From an uncultured Bacteroidales bacterium (GTDB taxonomy: Bacteria > Bacteroidota > Bacteroidia > Bacteroidales > UBA4417), in contig CAIRMR010000182.1 in the NCBI GenBank assembly GCA_903879715.1, positions 1-32,171 on the forward strand: a stretch of DNA of 32,171 bases, given 5' to 3'. The position numbers and the translations under genes are program-made. The notes beneath the pieces were generated by a model. It saw only the letters and a list, made by a program, of their open reading frames with translations. It ran no database searches and was not told where the DNA came from. This document shows, in pieces, positions 24,826 to 32,171 of this stretch (its first letter is position 1; the number at the start of each line of letters is the position of its first letter).

Positions 24826-24920
24826 GGGCTAGGGGTTGGGATTTAGGGGTTAGGGTTTGGGGCGATTGGGTGACACTTCGACTTCGGTGCAGGCATGGAG
24901 AGAGGTGAGAGGATGAAATT
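24826..24920. repeat. G-tract (telomere-like) and mosaic repeat in the leader of the IPExxxVDY-like gene
   Basis: Starting two bases from the start codon, the plus strand has seven G-tracts of 3-4 in 45 bp (24826-24870) separated by CTA, TT, ATTTA, TTA and TTT linkers, a strong G-quadruplex pattern. It passes into GGCGATTGGGTGACACTTCGACTTCGGTGCAGG, combining the GGGCGA type with the CACTTCGAC type, and then a GAGAGAGGTGAGAGG purine stretch. The layout parallels 3193-3306 before rsmI. Confidence 0.65.
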
Positions 24921-24934
24921 TGAATATTTTTGTA

Positions 24935-24942
24935 CAAAGATA
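24935..24942 (-). promoter_or_regulatory. Predicted -7 element for the IPExxxVDY-like gene
   Basis: The minus strand reads TATCTTTG, a full TAnnTTTG match, 111 bp before the start codon. The repeat block 24826-24920 lies entirely between this element and the gene. Confidence 0.5.
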
Positions 24943-25110
24943 GAAATCATTGTTGGAACTGCCTGAATGATTTATAATAACATGATTATAAAATATGCAG
25001 ACACGCTAAAAACCTATGCCTTTCATCAAAGAGAGCAAAATGCATATCTGTTATCAGATTGTAAAACGCACCGAAAAATAGTAGATACTACTACTCTAAG
25101 TTATCAGGCC

Positions 25111-25581
25111 TTAATCGTGGAGCACAACTAAGCCATAATGACCCACGTTGTATCCTTCGTTCATTTGTAAAGCACGAAGCACAATTTTATAACGGCCCGT
25201 TTCCGTCACATCATACAAAATGGTCATTGTACCTTCACTGAGTTCACCGGTTTTGATATAGTCCCAACCCGTATCAGTTTCTTTATAAAGCTCGATGCCA
25301 ATTTTAGCTATCCGGTAATCTCCATAAGCAAGGAAACCATAAGAGTAATCTTTGGTCAGATTCCTGTAAATTTCTTTTGAACTATCGTCGAATACAAGAT
25401 CGAATTCGATATGCACAATTTCGACATCACTTTCTTCGATGGCATTTACTACGTCGCTAAGTGAATTAATCATAGGCTTCATCGAAGTGCCTTTCTCGTT
25501 ATCGAGTTCACTTCCGGTTTGTGAAAAAGCTGAAAAGCTCAGGATAAAAATGGAGATCAAAGTAACGGATAGCTGTTTCAT
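25111..25581 (-). CDS. Small secreted protein of unknown function
   Basis: This 156-residue protein has a clear signal peptide (MKQLSVTLISIFILSFSAFS then Q), so it is exported. The mature part is predicted to be mostly beta-strand (VEIVHIEFDLVFDD, YRIAKIGIELYKE, GTMTILYDVTETGRYKIVLRAL, YNVGHYGLVVLHD), reminiscent of small beta-sandwich or pre-peptidase-like domains. There is no lipobox, catalytic motif or cysteine. The ORF has normal composition and starts with a good signal, so it is likely real. It is probably monocistronic, separated by 286 and 339 bp from its neighbours. I do not recognise the family. Confidence 0.75.
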   Translation of the reverse strand: MKQLSVTLISIFILSFSAFSQTGSELDNEKGTSMKPMINSLSDVVNAIEESDVEIVHIEFDLVFDDSSKEIYRNLTKDYSYGFLAYGDYRIAKIGIELYKETDTGWDYIKTGELSEGTMTILYDVTETGRYKIVLRALQMNEGYNVGHYGLVVLHD

Positions 25582-25920
25582 GAGACAGTTATTAAAAGGA
25601 TTTGGAAGAAAAAATGGATTATTGTTTTGAATGATATAAGTAAAATTAACAAATTGTTTTTAATTGATACATTGCGGAATATGGGTTTTAACAATTTGAT
25701 AACAATTTGGCTGTTCCGTTATATGTCAGGAATGCGTCTTAAACCCACGTTTGATTTCAAAGTTTAGCAAAATGCAGTTACAATCTCCGGTTTAATTTGT
25801 GGAGAAACTGGCGCGGTGATCAGGAGTGACAAATAATCACTCTACAATATAAAAAACATATACATGAACTTAATAATCCGTTCTTTCCGCTTCATCCGCG
25901 TTCCATTGGATTATAGCTCT
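25582..25920. other. Intergenic region without a recognisable gene
   Basis: This is 339 bp of AT-rich DNA between pyk and the secreted protein gene. It contains a perfect small hairpin, GAGTGA-CAAATAA-TCACTC (25824-25842), about 80 nt past the pyk stop, but no T-tract follows it in the pyk direction, so it is a poor terminator. No full TAnnTTTG element is seen for the secreted protein gene. Confidence 0.5.
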
Positions 25921-27369
25921 TTACGCATAATCCAGCTTCACCGTGTTCGTTTGACCGGCAACATAAATAGGCGTACTTGCAACTTTAATCAGCAGATCAC
26001 CTTTTTTGATACGGCCTTCAACAATAAGCTGATCAGTTAGAGCTTTAAATGTTTTAGTTGTAGAAGTAACTATTTTATCAAAATAAAAACCTCTGATTCC
26101 CCAAACCAGGTTTAACCTGCATAATAAAAAACTGTTACCGGTAAAAATATAGATATCCTGTTTGGGCCGTTGACTGCTGATACGCTGTGCCGAATAGCCG
26201 GTAATTGTCATGGCGATAATGGCATTGGCATTGGACTCAATAGCCATGCTACAGGCAGCTGAAATAACTGAGTCGGAAATCAGGCGTTTTTTATTTGTAT
26301 GGTCCGCATGGAGAGATTTATTATAGATTTCGTCAGTTTGCTCAACTTCCCAGATAATTTTCTGCATGGTTTCAACCACCTCTTCCGGGTATAAGCCAAC
26401 AGAGGTTTCACCACTCAGCATCACTGCGTCGGCTCCGTCGAGAACCGAATTGGCCACATCATTTACTTCGGCACGGGTGGGCCTGATATTGCTGATCATG
26501 CCTTCCATCATCTGGGTGGCAACAATAATAGGTTTGGAGTGCTGGTTGCATTTACGGATAAGCCTTTTCTGAACCAAAGGAACCTGTTCCAATGGAAGCT
26601 CAACTCCGAGATCGCCGCGGGCAACCATTATGCCGTCCGCTTCAGCAATGATCTCATCCATGTTTTTTACAGCATCAGGTTTTTCGATTTTTGCAATAAT
26701 ACCCGGCATATTTACAGGAATGCCTAATTCATTTATAGTAGATTTAAGATGCCGGATATCATCTGCTTTTCTTACAAATGATAACGCAATCCAGTTAAAT
26801 TCATGTTCCAGGATAAAGGCAAGATCGCGCTTGTCCTTTTCGGTTAACGATGGAAGTGAAACCACTGTATTAGGTAGGTTAACTCCTTTTTTGCCGGATA
26901 ATATTCCACCATGGATAACTTTTGCTTTTACTTCATCAACACCATTGGTTTCAATAACACGGAAAAGGAGCTTCCCATCATCGAGCAACAAATCTTCTCC
27001 GGGCTTTACATCGCGTGCAAACTCGGGATAGGTGATATAGAGCCTGTCGGCAGTGCAGTCGCATTCTTTGGTTGTGAAAACAAGTTCATGCCCGTCGTGC
27101 ATCATGGCTTCTTTGTCGGCAAAAGCACCGATACGGATTTTAGGCCCCTGCAAATCACCAAGTAAAGCAATGTGAGTTCCGTATTCGTCGTTCAACGATC
27201 GTACATGCTCAATAACAGCAAGGTGTTCGCTATACGCGCCATGCGAAAAGTTCAGCCGGAATACATCAACACCGGCTTTAATAAGTTTACCTAACATTTC
27301 GCGGCTCGAACATGCCGGGCCAACGGTGGCAACGATTTTTGTTTTCATATCGGGAGATATCGGGATCAT
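25921..27369 (-). CDS. pyk: Pyruvate kinase
   Basis: This 482-residue glycolytic enzyme converts PEP and ADP to pyruvate and ATP. Hallmarks are KTKIVATVGPACSS at the N-terminus, FRLNFSHG, LLGDLQGPKIRIG, the active-site signature IAKIEKPDAV, GIMVARGDLGVELP with PIIVATQMM, and MLSGETSVGLYP. The C-terminal regulatory-type domain is complete and ends near GQTNTVKLDYA. The first ATG (27369) overlaps the stop of the metal-transporter gene as ATGA, which suggests coupling. An ATG at 27348 (MKTKIVATVG) gives the more canonical N-terminus and is a real alternative. Confidence 0.97.
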   Translation of the reverse strand: MIPISPDMKTKIVATVGPACSSREMLGKLIKAGVDVFRLNFSHGAYSEHLAVIEHVRSLNDEYGTHIALLGDLQGPKIRIGAFADKEAMMHDGHELVFTTKECDCTADRLYITYPEFARDVKPGEDLLLDDGKLLFRVIETNGVDEVKAKVIHGGILSGKKGVNLPNTVVSLPSLTEKDKRDLAFILEHEFNWIALSFVRKADDIRHLKSTINELGIPVNMPGIIAKIEKPDAVKNMDEIIAEADGIMVARGDLGVELPLEQVPLVQKRLIRKCNQHSKPIIVATQMMEGMISNIRPTRAEVNDVANSVLDGADAVMLSGETSVGLYPEEVVETMQKIIWEVEQTDEIYNKSLHADHTNKKRLISDSVISAACSMAIESNANAIIAMTITGYSAQRISSQRPKQDIYIFTGNSFLLCRLNLVWGIRGFYFDKIVTSTTKTFKALTDQLIVEGRIKKGDLLIKVASTPIYVAGQTNTVKLDYA

Positions 27370-28283
27370 ACTTTTCGATTTCTTTCAGAATCCTGTGCTT
27401 CAATGTAAATGGTGCCGATTTCAGGGATTTCTTTTTTGAGTTCAAGCTTCAGGCGCTCGGTCATATCTTCTACATCAGAGCCCTTCATGTCATCATTAAC
27501 GTCAACTGAGAGCAAAACCAGGTATTTGCTATCGCCCATTACCATTGATTGCAAACGGTTGATATGTCCTGTATTTTTGTACTTATGAATGATGTTGCGC
27601 AATAAAAGGCGTCTTTCCCTTGGCAGGCTTTCGCCAACGATCAGGTTTTTTACTTCTGCTATAAGCAGAATGGAAACCGCCAGAAGTAAGATCCCGACAG
27701 TGATACTTCCAATGGCGTCGAAAACCGGGTTTACCAGCCAGGCCAGTAAGGTTGATAAGAGAACTACCACCAGGCCCGCCATCGCCGCGGAATCCTCCAA
27801 AACAACTACTATCAGGCTGACCTGCGTTGAAGCCCTTATGGCTTTTAGAAACGGAAGTTTAGTCGTTTTGCGGAATTCGCTAAATGCAACCTGGAACGAT
27901 TTGGCTTCTATTACAATTGAGCTGATCAACACAGCAAAAATCCAGAAGACATTTTTGATAGCTTCAGGGTAAATGAGCTTATGAATTCCTTCGTAAATAG
28001 AAAACATGGCACCAACAAAAAACAACAAAACCGCAACCATCAGCGACCAGAAGAATACTTCGTTGGCATACCCGAAACTGTGCATTTCGCTGGGTGACTT
28101 TTTAGCTTTTTTATGACCAATAAGTAACAATACCTGGTTGAAACTGTCAGCTGTTGAATGTATGGATTCGGCCAGCATGGCGGCACTGCCCGTAACAAAA
28201 GCTACAATATATTTGATTATGGCGATCAGCAGGTTTCCTGCCAATGCGAAAACTATTGCTTTGTTCGATCCGTGACTACTCAT
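27366..28283 (-). CDS. Cation diffusion facilitator, SLC30A9/ZnT9-like branch
   Basis: This 305-residue inner-membrane metal/proton antiporter has six helices and a C-terminal cytoplasmic domain (about 215-305). The helix-2 metal ligands are His42 and Asp46 in AESIHSTADSFNQVLLLIG. The HSTADxxNQ form and LEDSAAMAG in helix 5 place it nearer the ZnT9-like branch than the HxxxD/HxxxD zinc exporters. Zn, Mn or Fe export is possible. It is the first gene of a pair with pyk (4-bp overlap). A predicted -7 element lies at 28448-28455, with a perfect palindrome just upstream. Confidence 0.92.
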   Translation of the reverse strand: MSSHGSNKAIVFALAGNLLIAIIKYIVAFVTGSAAMLAESIHSTADSFNQVLLLIGHKKAKKSPSEMHSFGYANEVFFWSLMVAVLLFFVGAMFSIYEGIHKLIYPEAIKNVFWIFAVLISSIVIEAKSFQVAFSEFRKTTKLPFLKAIRASTQVSLIVVVLEDSAAMAGLVVVLLSTLLAWLVNPVFDAIGSITVGILLLAVSILLIAEVKNLIVGESLPRERRLLLRNIIHKYKNTGHINRLQSMVMGDSKYLVLLSVDVNDDMKGSDVEDMTERLKLELKKEIPEIGTIYIEAQDSERNRKV

Positions 28284-28447
28284 TCAGTTGTATTGAGAGA
28301 AAATAGGAAAATGGGAATCAGTAAATGGTATTCGATGATGGGCTTATAGTATCAAATCATAAAGGAATTATTGCCTGCGCTTTTGATTTAACTTTTTCAA
28401 ATGTTTAAAAGAAGTGGGAACTTTGAAACAGATTCGAATTACTTATA

Positions 28448-28478
28448 CAAATATACAATTTCTGAAATATTATTTCAG
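28448..28478 (-). promoter_or_regulatory. Predicted CDF-gene promoter with overlapping palindrome
   Basis: On the minus strand, TATATTTG (28455-28448) matches TAnnTTTG. Six bp upstream of it is a perfect 17-bp palindrome, CTGAAAT-ATT-ATTTCAG (28462-28478), occupying the spacer region of the promoter. This is compatible with an operator. It also lies 28 nt past the rnc stop, so it could act as a hairpin at the end of the rnc transcript, but no T-tract follows. Confidence 0.45.
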
Positions 28479-28505
28479 CATACAAAAAGAATAAAAGTCC
28501 CGGAA

Positions 28506-29240
28506 TTAGATTTTCTCGGTTTCGAGCTGCAATAATGCTTTCATGGCTGCATCCTGCTCGGCGCCTTTGATGGAATAATCCCGGCCTTTGCCAAGCGAAA
28601 TTTTGTCGACAAGCACATCCACAACATATTGTTTGTTGTATCCATGCCCAACTTCGTTAAGGATCACAAATTCCACCGAACGTTTCTCCCGCTGCGACCA
28701 CTCAATGATCCGGCTTTTGTAATTGGTATTATTGTTTTCGAGATCCTGCAGATCGAAATGTTGCTTGATGATTTTCTCTATGATGATCTGCCTGGTAAAA
28801 TTATAGCCTTTGTCAAGGTATATGGCACCAATTAAGGCTTCAAAAGCATCTCCTTTCATGGACCGGTACACATTGTTGTTTTCGGTATTTGCCGTAATAA
28901 GCGTATCAATCCCCATTTTCTGCGAAAGCTTGTTCAGTTGAACCCGGCTTACAATACGCGAACGCATTTCAGTAAGGAAACCTTCGTCTTTGTATGGAAA
29001 CATTTTGAAAAGGTGATCGGCAACAACAGCGCTGAGTATGGCATCACCTAAATATTCCAGTCTTTCGTTACTCACCCGGCTGCCGTTATTCAGTTCGATA
29101 GCCTGTGATTTATGACGAAAAGCCAGTTTATACAAAAAAATATTCCCGGGATAATACCCAAAAATATTTTTTAAAGCTACGAAAAGTTGTTTGTCTTCAG
29201 AGAGAAATACCCTGATAGGCTTTATGACGTCGAAAGTCAA
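28506..29240 (-). CDS. rnc: Ribonuclease III
   Basis: This 244-residue endonuclease cleaves double-stranded RNA in rRNA and mRNA processing. The RNase III signature is NERLEYLGDAILS (Glu59, Glu62, Asp66), and the second catalytic pair lies in KGDAFEALIGAIYLD (Asp131, Glu134). The dsRNA-binding domain covers about 172-242 (NYKSRIIEWSQ to KGAEQDAAMKALLQLE). Length is normal. It begins 2 bp after fabF, the last gene of the acpP-fabF-rnc operon, an arrangement conserved in Bacteroidota. Confidence 0.97.
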   Translation of the reverse strand: MTFDVIKPIRVFLSEDKQLFVALKNIFGYYPGNIFLYKLAFRHKSQAIELNNGSRVSNERLEYLGDAILSAVVADHLFKMFPYKDEGFLTEMRSRIVSRVQLNKLSQKMGIDTLITANTENNNVYRSMKGDAFEALIGAIYLDKGYNFTRQIIIEKIIKQHFDLQDLENNNTNYKSRIIEWSQREKRSVEFVILNEVGHGYNKQYVVDVLVDKISLGKGRDYSIKGAEQDAAMKALLQLETEKI

Positions 29241-29242
29241 AG

Positions 29243-30496
29243 TTACAGCACAAATTTCTTGAAAATAAGCGTAGCGTTGTGGCCACCGAAACCGAAAGTA
29301 TTGCTTAACGCAACATCAACAGTGGTATGCAAAGCTTTGTTAAATACATAAGTGAGTGATTGATCAACCTCTGGATCATCTGTAAAATGGTTGATTGTAG
29401 GAGGAATTATGTCGTTCTGCAAGGCAAAAATGGATGCCATTGCTTCAACTGCACCGGCAGCACCAAGTAAATGTCCTGTCATCGATTTGGTTGAGTTAAC
29501 AAATACTTTAGATGAATGCTCTCCAAATAATTTTCCTAAAGCAGTTGTCTCAGCTATATCACCAAGACCTGTAGAGGTACCGTGCGTATTAACATGATCA
29601 ATATCATTAATAGTCATATCTGCATCGCGGAGAGCAGAACGCATTGCATTGAGTGCACCTAATCCTTCGGGATGTGGCGCTGTAATGTGATGTGCATCAG
29701 CGCTCATACCAGCACCGGCAACTTCAGCATATATTTTAGCTCCTCTTGCAAGAGCATGTTCCAATTCTTCAAATACCAATGCCGCGCCACCTTCGCCCAT
29801 AACAAAACCATCACGATCCTTATCAAACGGACGAGAAGCTGTTGAAGGATCATCGTTTCGTGTTGAAAGGGCATGCATGGCATTAAAAGCGCCAACACCC
29901 ATTACATTAATAGCAGCTTCGGATCCTCCGGTAACGAAAGCATCAGCCATACCAAGCCTGATATAGTTGAAAGCATCTATTAATGCATTAGCTGAAGAAG
30001 CGCATGCTGATACAGTTGCAAAATTAGGGCCTCTAAATCCGTAACGGATCGAAATCTGACCAGCAGCAATATCGGCAATCATTTTTGGTATCATGAGCGG
30101 ACTAAAGCGAGGTGTGCCGTCGCCTGCATTAAAGCCTGAGATTTCTTCAAAAATGGTAGTCATACCACCAATTCCTGATGCCCAGATGACACCGACGCGG
30201 TCATGATCAACACTTTCTGCATCAATACCGGAATCTTTCACGGCTTCGTCGGCACAAATCATACCGTAAAGCGTAAAAGGATCAAATTTCCGGACCTCTT
30301 TGCGGTCGAAAAAATTTAACGGCTCGAAATTTTTAACTTGACAGGCAAACTTTGTTTTAAATTTACTTGTGTCAAAATGTGTGATGGGGCCAGCACCACT
30401 AACCCCATTAACCAAGCCACTCCAGAATTCCGGAGCTGTATTGCCTAATGGAGTCAGTGCGCCAAGGCCGGTAACTACTACTCGCCTTAACTTCAT
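29243..30496 (-). CDS. fabF: 3-oxoacyl-ACP synthase II
   Basis: This 417-residue condensing enzyme elongates fatty acids by decarboxylative condensation of malonyl-ACP with acyl-ACP. The Cys-His-His triad is Cys165 (TVSACASSANAL), His305 (NTHGTSTGLGD) and His342 (KSMTGHLLGAAGAVEA). GFGGHNATLIF stands near the C-terminus. Length is standard. It lies 14 bp downstream of acpP, its protein partner, and 2 bp upstream of rnc, in a single operon. Confidence 0.98.
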   Translation of the reverse strand: MKLRRVVVTGLGALTPLGNTAPEFWSGLVNGVSGAGPITHFDTSKFKTKFACQVKNFEPLNFFDRKEVRKFDPFTLYGMICADEAVKDSGIDAESVDHDRVGVIWASGIGGMTTIFEEISGFNAGDGTPRFSPLMIPKMIADIAAGQISIRYGFRGPNFATVSACASSANALIDAFNYIRLGMADAFVTGGSEAAINVMGVGAFNAMHALSTRNDDPSTASRPFDKDRDGFVMGEGGAALVFEELEHALARGAKIYAEVAGAGMSADAHHITAPHPEGLGALNAMRSALRDADMTINDIDHVNTHGTSTGLGDIAETTALGKLFGEHSSKVFVNSTKSMTGHLLGAAGAVEAMASIFALQNDIIPPTINHFTDDPEVDQSLTYVFNKALHTTVDVALSNTFGFGGHNATLIFKKFVL

Positions 30497-30510
30497 CGAA
30501 TGGATTTTAC

Positions 30511-30747
30511 TTATTTCGCGTTGCTTTCTAAGTAAGTGATAGCATCACCTACTGTACTGATTTTTTCAGCCTGATCATCAGGAATAGCAATGTTGAATTC
30601 TTTTTCGAATTCCATAATCAGTTCAACGGTGTCCAGTGAATCGGCACCCAGGTCGTTGGTGAAACTTGCTGCAGGGTTTACTTCTTTTTCGTCTACTCCC
30701 AGCTTATCAACGATGATAGCTTTTACTCTTGTTGCAATGTCGGACAT
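30511..30747 (-). CDS. acpP: Acyl carrier protein
   Basis: This 78-residue acidic carrier of fatty-acid intermediates has the phosphopantetheine attachment site Ser37 in [14 protein letters not shown], and [21 protein letters not shown] is the standard C-terminal half. It is the first gene of the acpP-fabF-rnc operon. A near-consensus -7 element (TTTCTTTG on the minus strand, 30784-30777) would give a leader of about 24 nt. Confidence 0.98.
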   Translation of the reverse strand: MSDIATRVKAIIVDKLGVDEKEVNPAASFTNDLGADSLDTVELIMEFEKEFNIAIPDDQAEKISTVGDAITYLESNAK

Positions 30748-31056
30748 TGTTGTACGCTTTAATTGGTTTAAGGCTGCAAAGAAATAACAATTTCATCGAT
30801 AAAACAATTATTACTCGGATTATTTTAAGCTTAATGCTGTTAAGGAATTAAAATACAGGGTTATACATAGATTGTTTCGTTGATTTTAAAGGCCACTTAA
30901 TTGATTATTTTGTTTTTTTTAATTGCAATAATCATATTATTCGGCTGTATGTCGCGGGGTTTTTGTTATTTTGAATTCGCTAATGATATGCTTGAAAATT
31001 TAAAAGTCACAAATTGGAGCCATTGATCATAGTTCGATAAAACCTATATACTCTTC
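30748..31056. other. Divergent promoter region between acpP and purN
   Basis: This is 309 bp of AT-rich DNA with no gene. It holds a -7-like element for acpP (complement of CAAAGAAA at 30777-30784, one mismatch to TAnnTTTG). No purine-operator or PurR-like site, riboswitch or clear purN -7 element could be recognised. Confidence 0.5.
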
Positions 31057-31641
31057 ATGAAGACGATTCCCCGGATTGCAATTTTTGCCTCAGGCAGCGG
31101 CAGTAATGCACAACGTATTGCTGAGTTTTTTGACGGCAAAGGATTACTTGAGATTTCAGCGATTTACTGCAATAATCCCGGTGCGTATGTGCTGGAAAGA
31201 GCCAAAACGGCAGGGATTCCATCGGTGTTGTTTAATCGTAATGATTTCTATAATTCCTCATTTATATTAAACGATCTGAAAAGTAGAAATATTGACTGGA
31301 TAATTCTGGCCGGCTTTTTATGGCTGATTCCGGAATCAATTTTAAAAGCTTATCCGCAAAGGGTTATAAATATTCATCCCGCTTTATTGCCGGCATACGG
31401 TGGAAAGGGTATGTTTGGAATGAAAGTTCATGAATCGGTGATTGCAGCAGGAGAAAAGGAAAGCGGAATAACTATTCATTATGTGAACGAGCATTATGAC
31501 AAAGGAGATATAATTTTTCAGGCTCGTTGTCCTATAAATAAAGAAGACACTCCTGAAATACTTGCAGCGAAAATTCACGAGTTGGAATACATGCATTTCC
31601 CAAAGGTTATTCAAGAACTTATAGTATTGGGACATTCATAG
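31057..31641 (+). CDS. purN: Phosphoribosylglycinamide formyltransferase (GART)
   Basis: This 194-residue enzyme transfers a formyl group from 10-formyl-THF to GAR in de novo purine synthesis. N-terminal IAIFASGSGSNAQRI binds GAR phosphate. The catalytic triad is Asn105 and His107 (VINIHPALLPAYGGKGMFG) and Asp148 (HYDKGDIIFQ). Length is normal. It is divergent from acpP and has no co-oriented gene immediately downstream. Confidence 0.97.
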   Translation: MKTIPRIAIFASGSGSNAQRIAEFFDGKGLLEISAIYCNNPGAYVLERAKTAGIPSVLFNRNDFYNSSFILNDLKSRNIDWIILAGFLWLIPESILKAYPQRVINIHPALLPAYGGKGMFGMKVHESVIAAGEKESGITIHYVNEHYDKGDIIFQARCPINKEDTPEILAAKIHELEYMHFPKVIQELIVLGHS

Positions 31642-32101
31642 ATACATAAAATGATTCAGATAATTTATACGTGAAAAGAAGTAATGGAAAACAATTATGC
31701 TCTTTTTCCTGTTTATGCTGGGAATTGGGAATATCATGACGAATTCTGGAATAATGAAGTAGTAATCAAAAACATACCATATTTATTCTGTTTTTTATTC
31801 ATCTAAACCAGGACAAAGCCTGTCCCGGTTTTGAAAAAAAATAGTACTTGTGATAACCGCGTTTTTTAAAACCAGAATAATAGTATCTACTGTTGATTTT
31901 GATTTTTACAATGATTATCCAGACTACCGTACATTCAAAAAACAAAATAATTTACATGAAATAGCCATAAGTAAATTTTCTCAACAACAGAGAGTGGTAT
32001 TATGGCGAACCTTTAGCTCACGAACACCTTTAAATAGGGTCTGCTGTTTAAATAAGAAGGACTTGTTTGCCAGGTAATTATGGTTATATTTGAACAATCA
32101 A
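31642..32101. other. Intergenic region without a convincing gene
   Basis: A 40-codon frame at 31684-31806 (starts MENNYALFPVYAGNWEYHD) is possible but unsupported. A hairpin, AAACCAGGACA-AAGCC-TGTCCCGGTTT (31805-31831, one mismatch), lies about 165 nt past purN and may end its transcript, although T-tract support is weak (TTTT then G). TATATTTG at 32085-32092 is a full TAnnTTTG match and could serve the partial ORF that follows. Confidence 0.45.
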
Positions 32102-32113
32102 ATGCACGGGAAT

Positions 32114-32171
32114 ATGAACAAGACCCACAGAAAGGTTGCACCTACCCCGCAATATGTCAGTCCTAATCAGC
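32114..32171 (+). CDS. Possible transposase N-terminus, cut by the window edge
   Basis: The frame from the ATG at 32114 encodes MNKTHRKVAPTPQYVSPNQ before the window ends. An in-frame ATG at 32102 would add four residues. The phrase YVSPNQ near an N-terminus with a basic lead resembles, from memory, the start of DDE transposases found in Bacteroidota insertion sequences. Only 19 residues are visible and no terminal inverted repeat was identified, so this is tentative. A -7 element lies 22 bp upstream. Confidence 0.3.
   Translation, partial: MNKTHRKVAPTPQYVSPNQ

Noticed and set aside
25824-25842. Hairpin as pyk terminator
   Set aside because: No T-tract follows in the direction of pyk transcription.
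26630-27031. 133-residue open frame on the plus strand
   Set aside because: Antisense shadow of pyruvate kinase with Ser/Phe-rich composition typical of shadow frames.
27589-27972. 127-residue open frame on the plus strand
   Set aside because: Antisense shadow of the CDF transporter; composition reflects the complement of hydrophobic codons.
31684-31806. 40-codon ORF downstream of purN
   Set aside because: Too short and unsupported by any motif; its stop overlaps a hairpin. Mentioned only in the intergenic entry.
31850-32077. 75-residue GTG-initiated frame
   Set aside because: No ATG, no recognisable motif, AT-rich composition like non-coding DNA, and it begins at a hairpin region.

Overview
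The window reads as chromosomal DNA from a member of the Bacteroidota, probably Bacteroidales or Marinilabiliales. The evidence is a SusC/SusD pair, repeated matches to the Bacteroidota -7 promoter element TAnnTTTG, lipoproteins with Bacteroidota-style signals, an IPExxxVDY-type protein, and the acpP-fabF-rnc cluster divergent from purN. No rRNA, tRNA, CRISPR array or prophage is visible. The only sign of a mobile element is a possible truncated transposase start at the right edge.

Layout. Positions 387-3192 hold housekeeping genes: the abasic-site protein YedK/HMCES, ElbB, a NUDIX hydrolase and RsmI. Positions 3371-17519 form a polysaccharide utilisation locus (PUL), all on the minus strand. 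In transcription order it encodes a GH20 hexosaminidase lipoprotein, a ROK sugar kinase, a GH2 enzyme resembling exo-beta-D-glucosaminidases, an SGNH hydrolase, a FucP/NagP-type sugar permease, a XylR-type AraC regulator, SusC and SusD, followed by a strong terminator. Positions 17717-23704 hold an unknown protein with an acidic linker, thymidine kinase, an Rnl5-type RNA ligase, two tandem secreted cyclophilins and PheS. Positions 23896-28283 hold a membrane methyltransferase, an IPExxxVDY-like protein, a small secreted protein, pyruvate kinase and a CDF metal transporter. Positions 28506-31641 hold rnc, fabF, acpP and the divergent purN.

The PUL makes sense as one pathway. SusCD would bind and import oligosaccharide, GH20 and the GH2 enzyme would release GlcNAc and GlcN from the non-reducing end, the SGNH enzyme would remove an ester or acetyl group, the permease would bring monosaccharide across the inner membrane, and the ROK kinase would phosphorylate it. 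The best candidate substrate is a GlcN/GlcNAc polymer such as partly acetylated chitosan.

The most notable observation is regulatory. Upstream of susC, the ROK gene and the GH20 gene there is the same arrangement: two 10-bp direct repeats (TRCGCAWATC type) with a 21-bp period, then CMTAC, then exactly 21 bp, then a TAnnTTTG -7 element. This looks like the operator of the XylR/AraC regulator encoded inside the locus, and it divides the PUL into three transcription units.

A second theme is intergenic low-complexity DNA. G-tract arrays of telomere-like appearance, GGGGCGA-type stretches, CACTGAGCGGAGCCGAAGTG-type elements and a 24-unit heptamer array recur between genes. In two cases (rsmI and the IPExxxVDY-like gene) they lie between a predicted promoter and the start codon.
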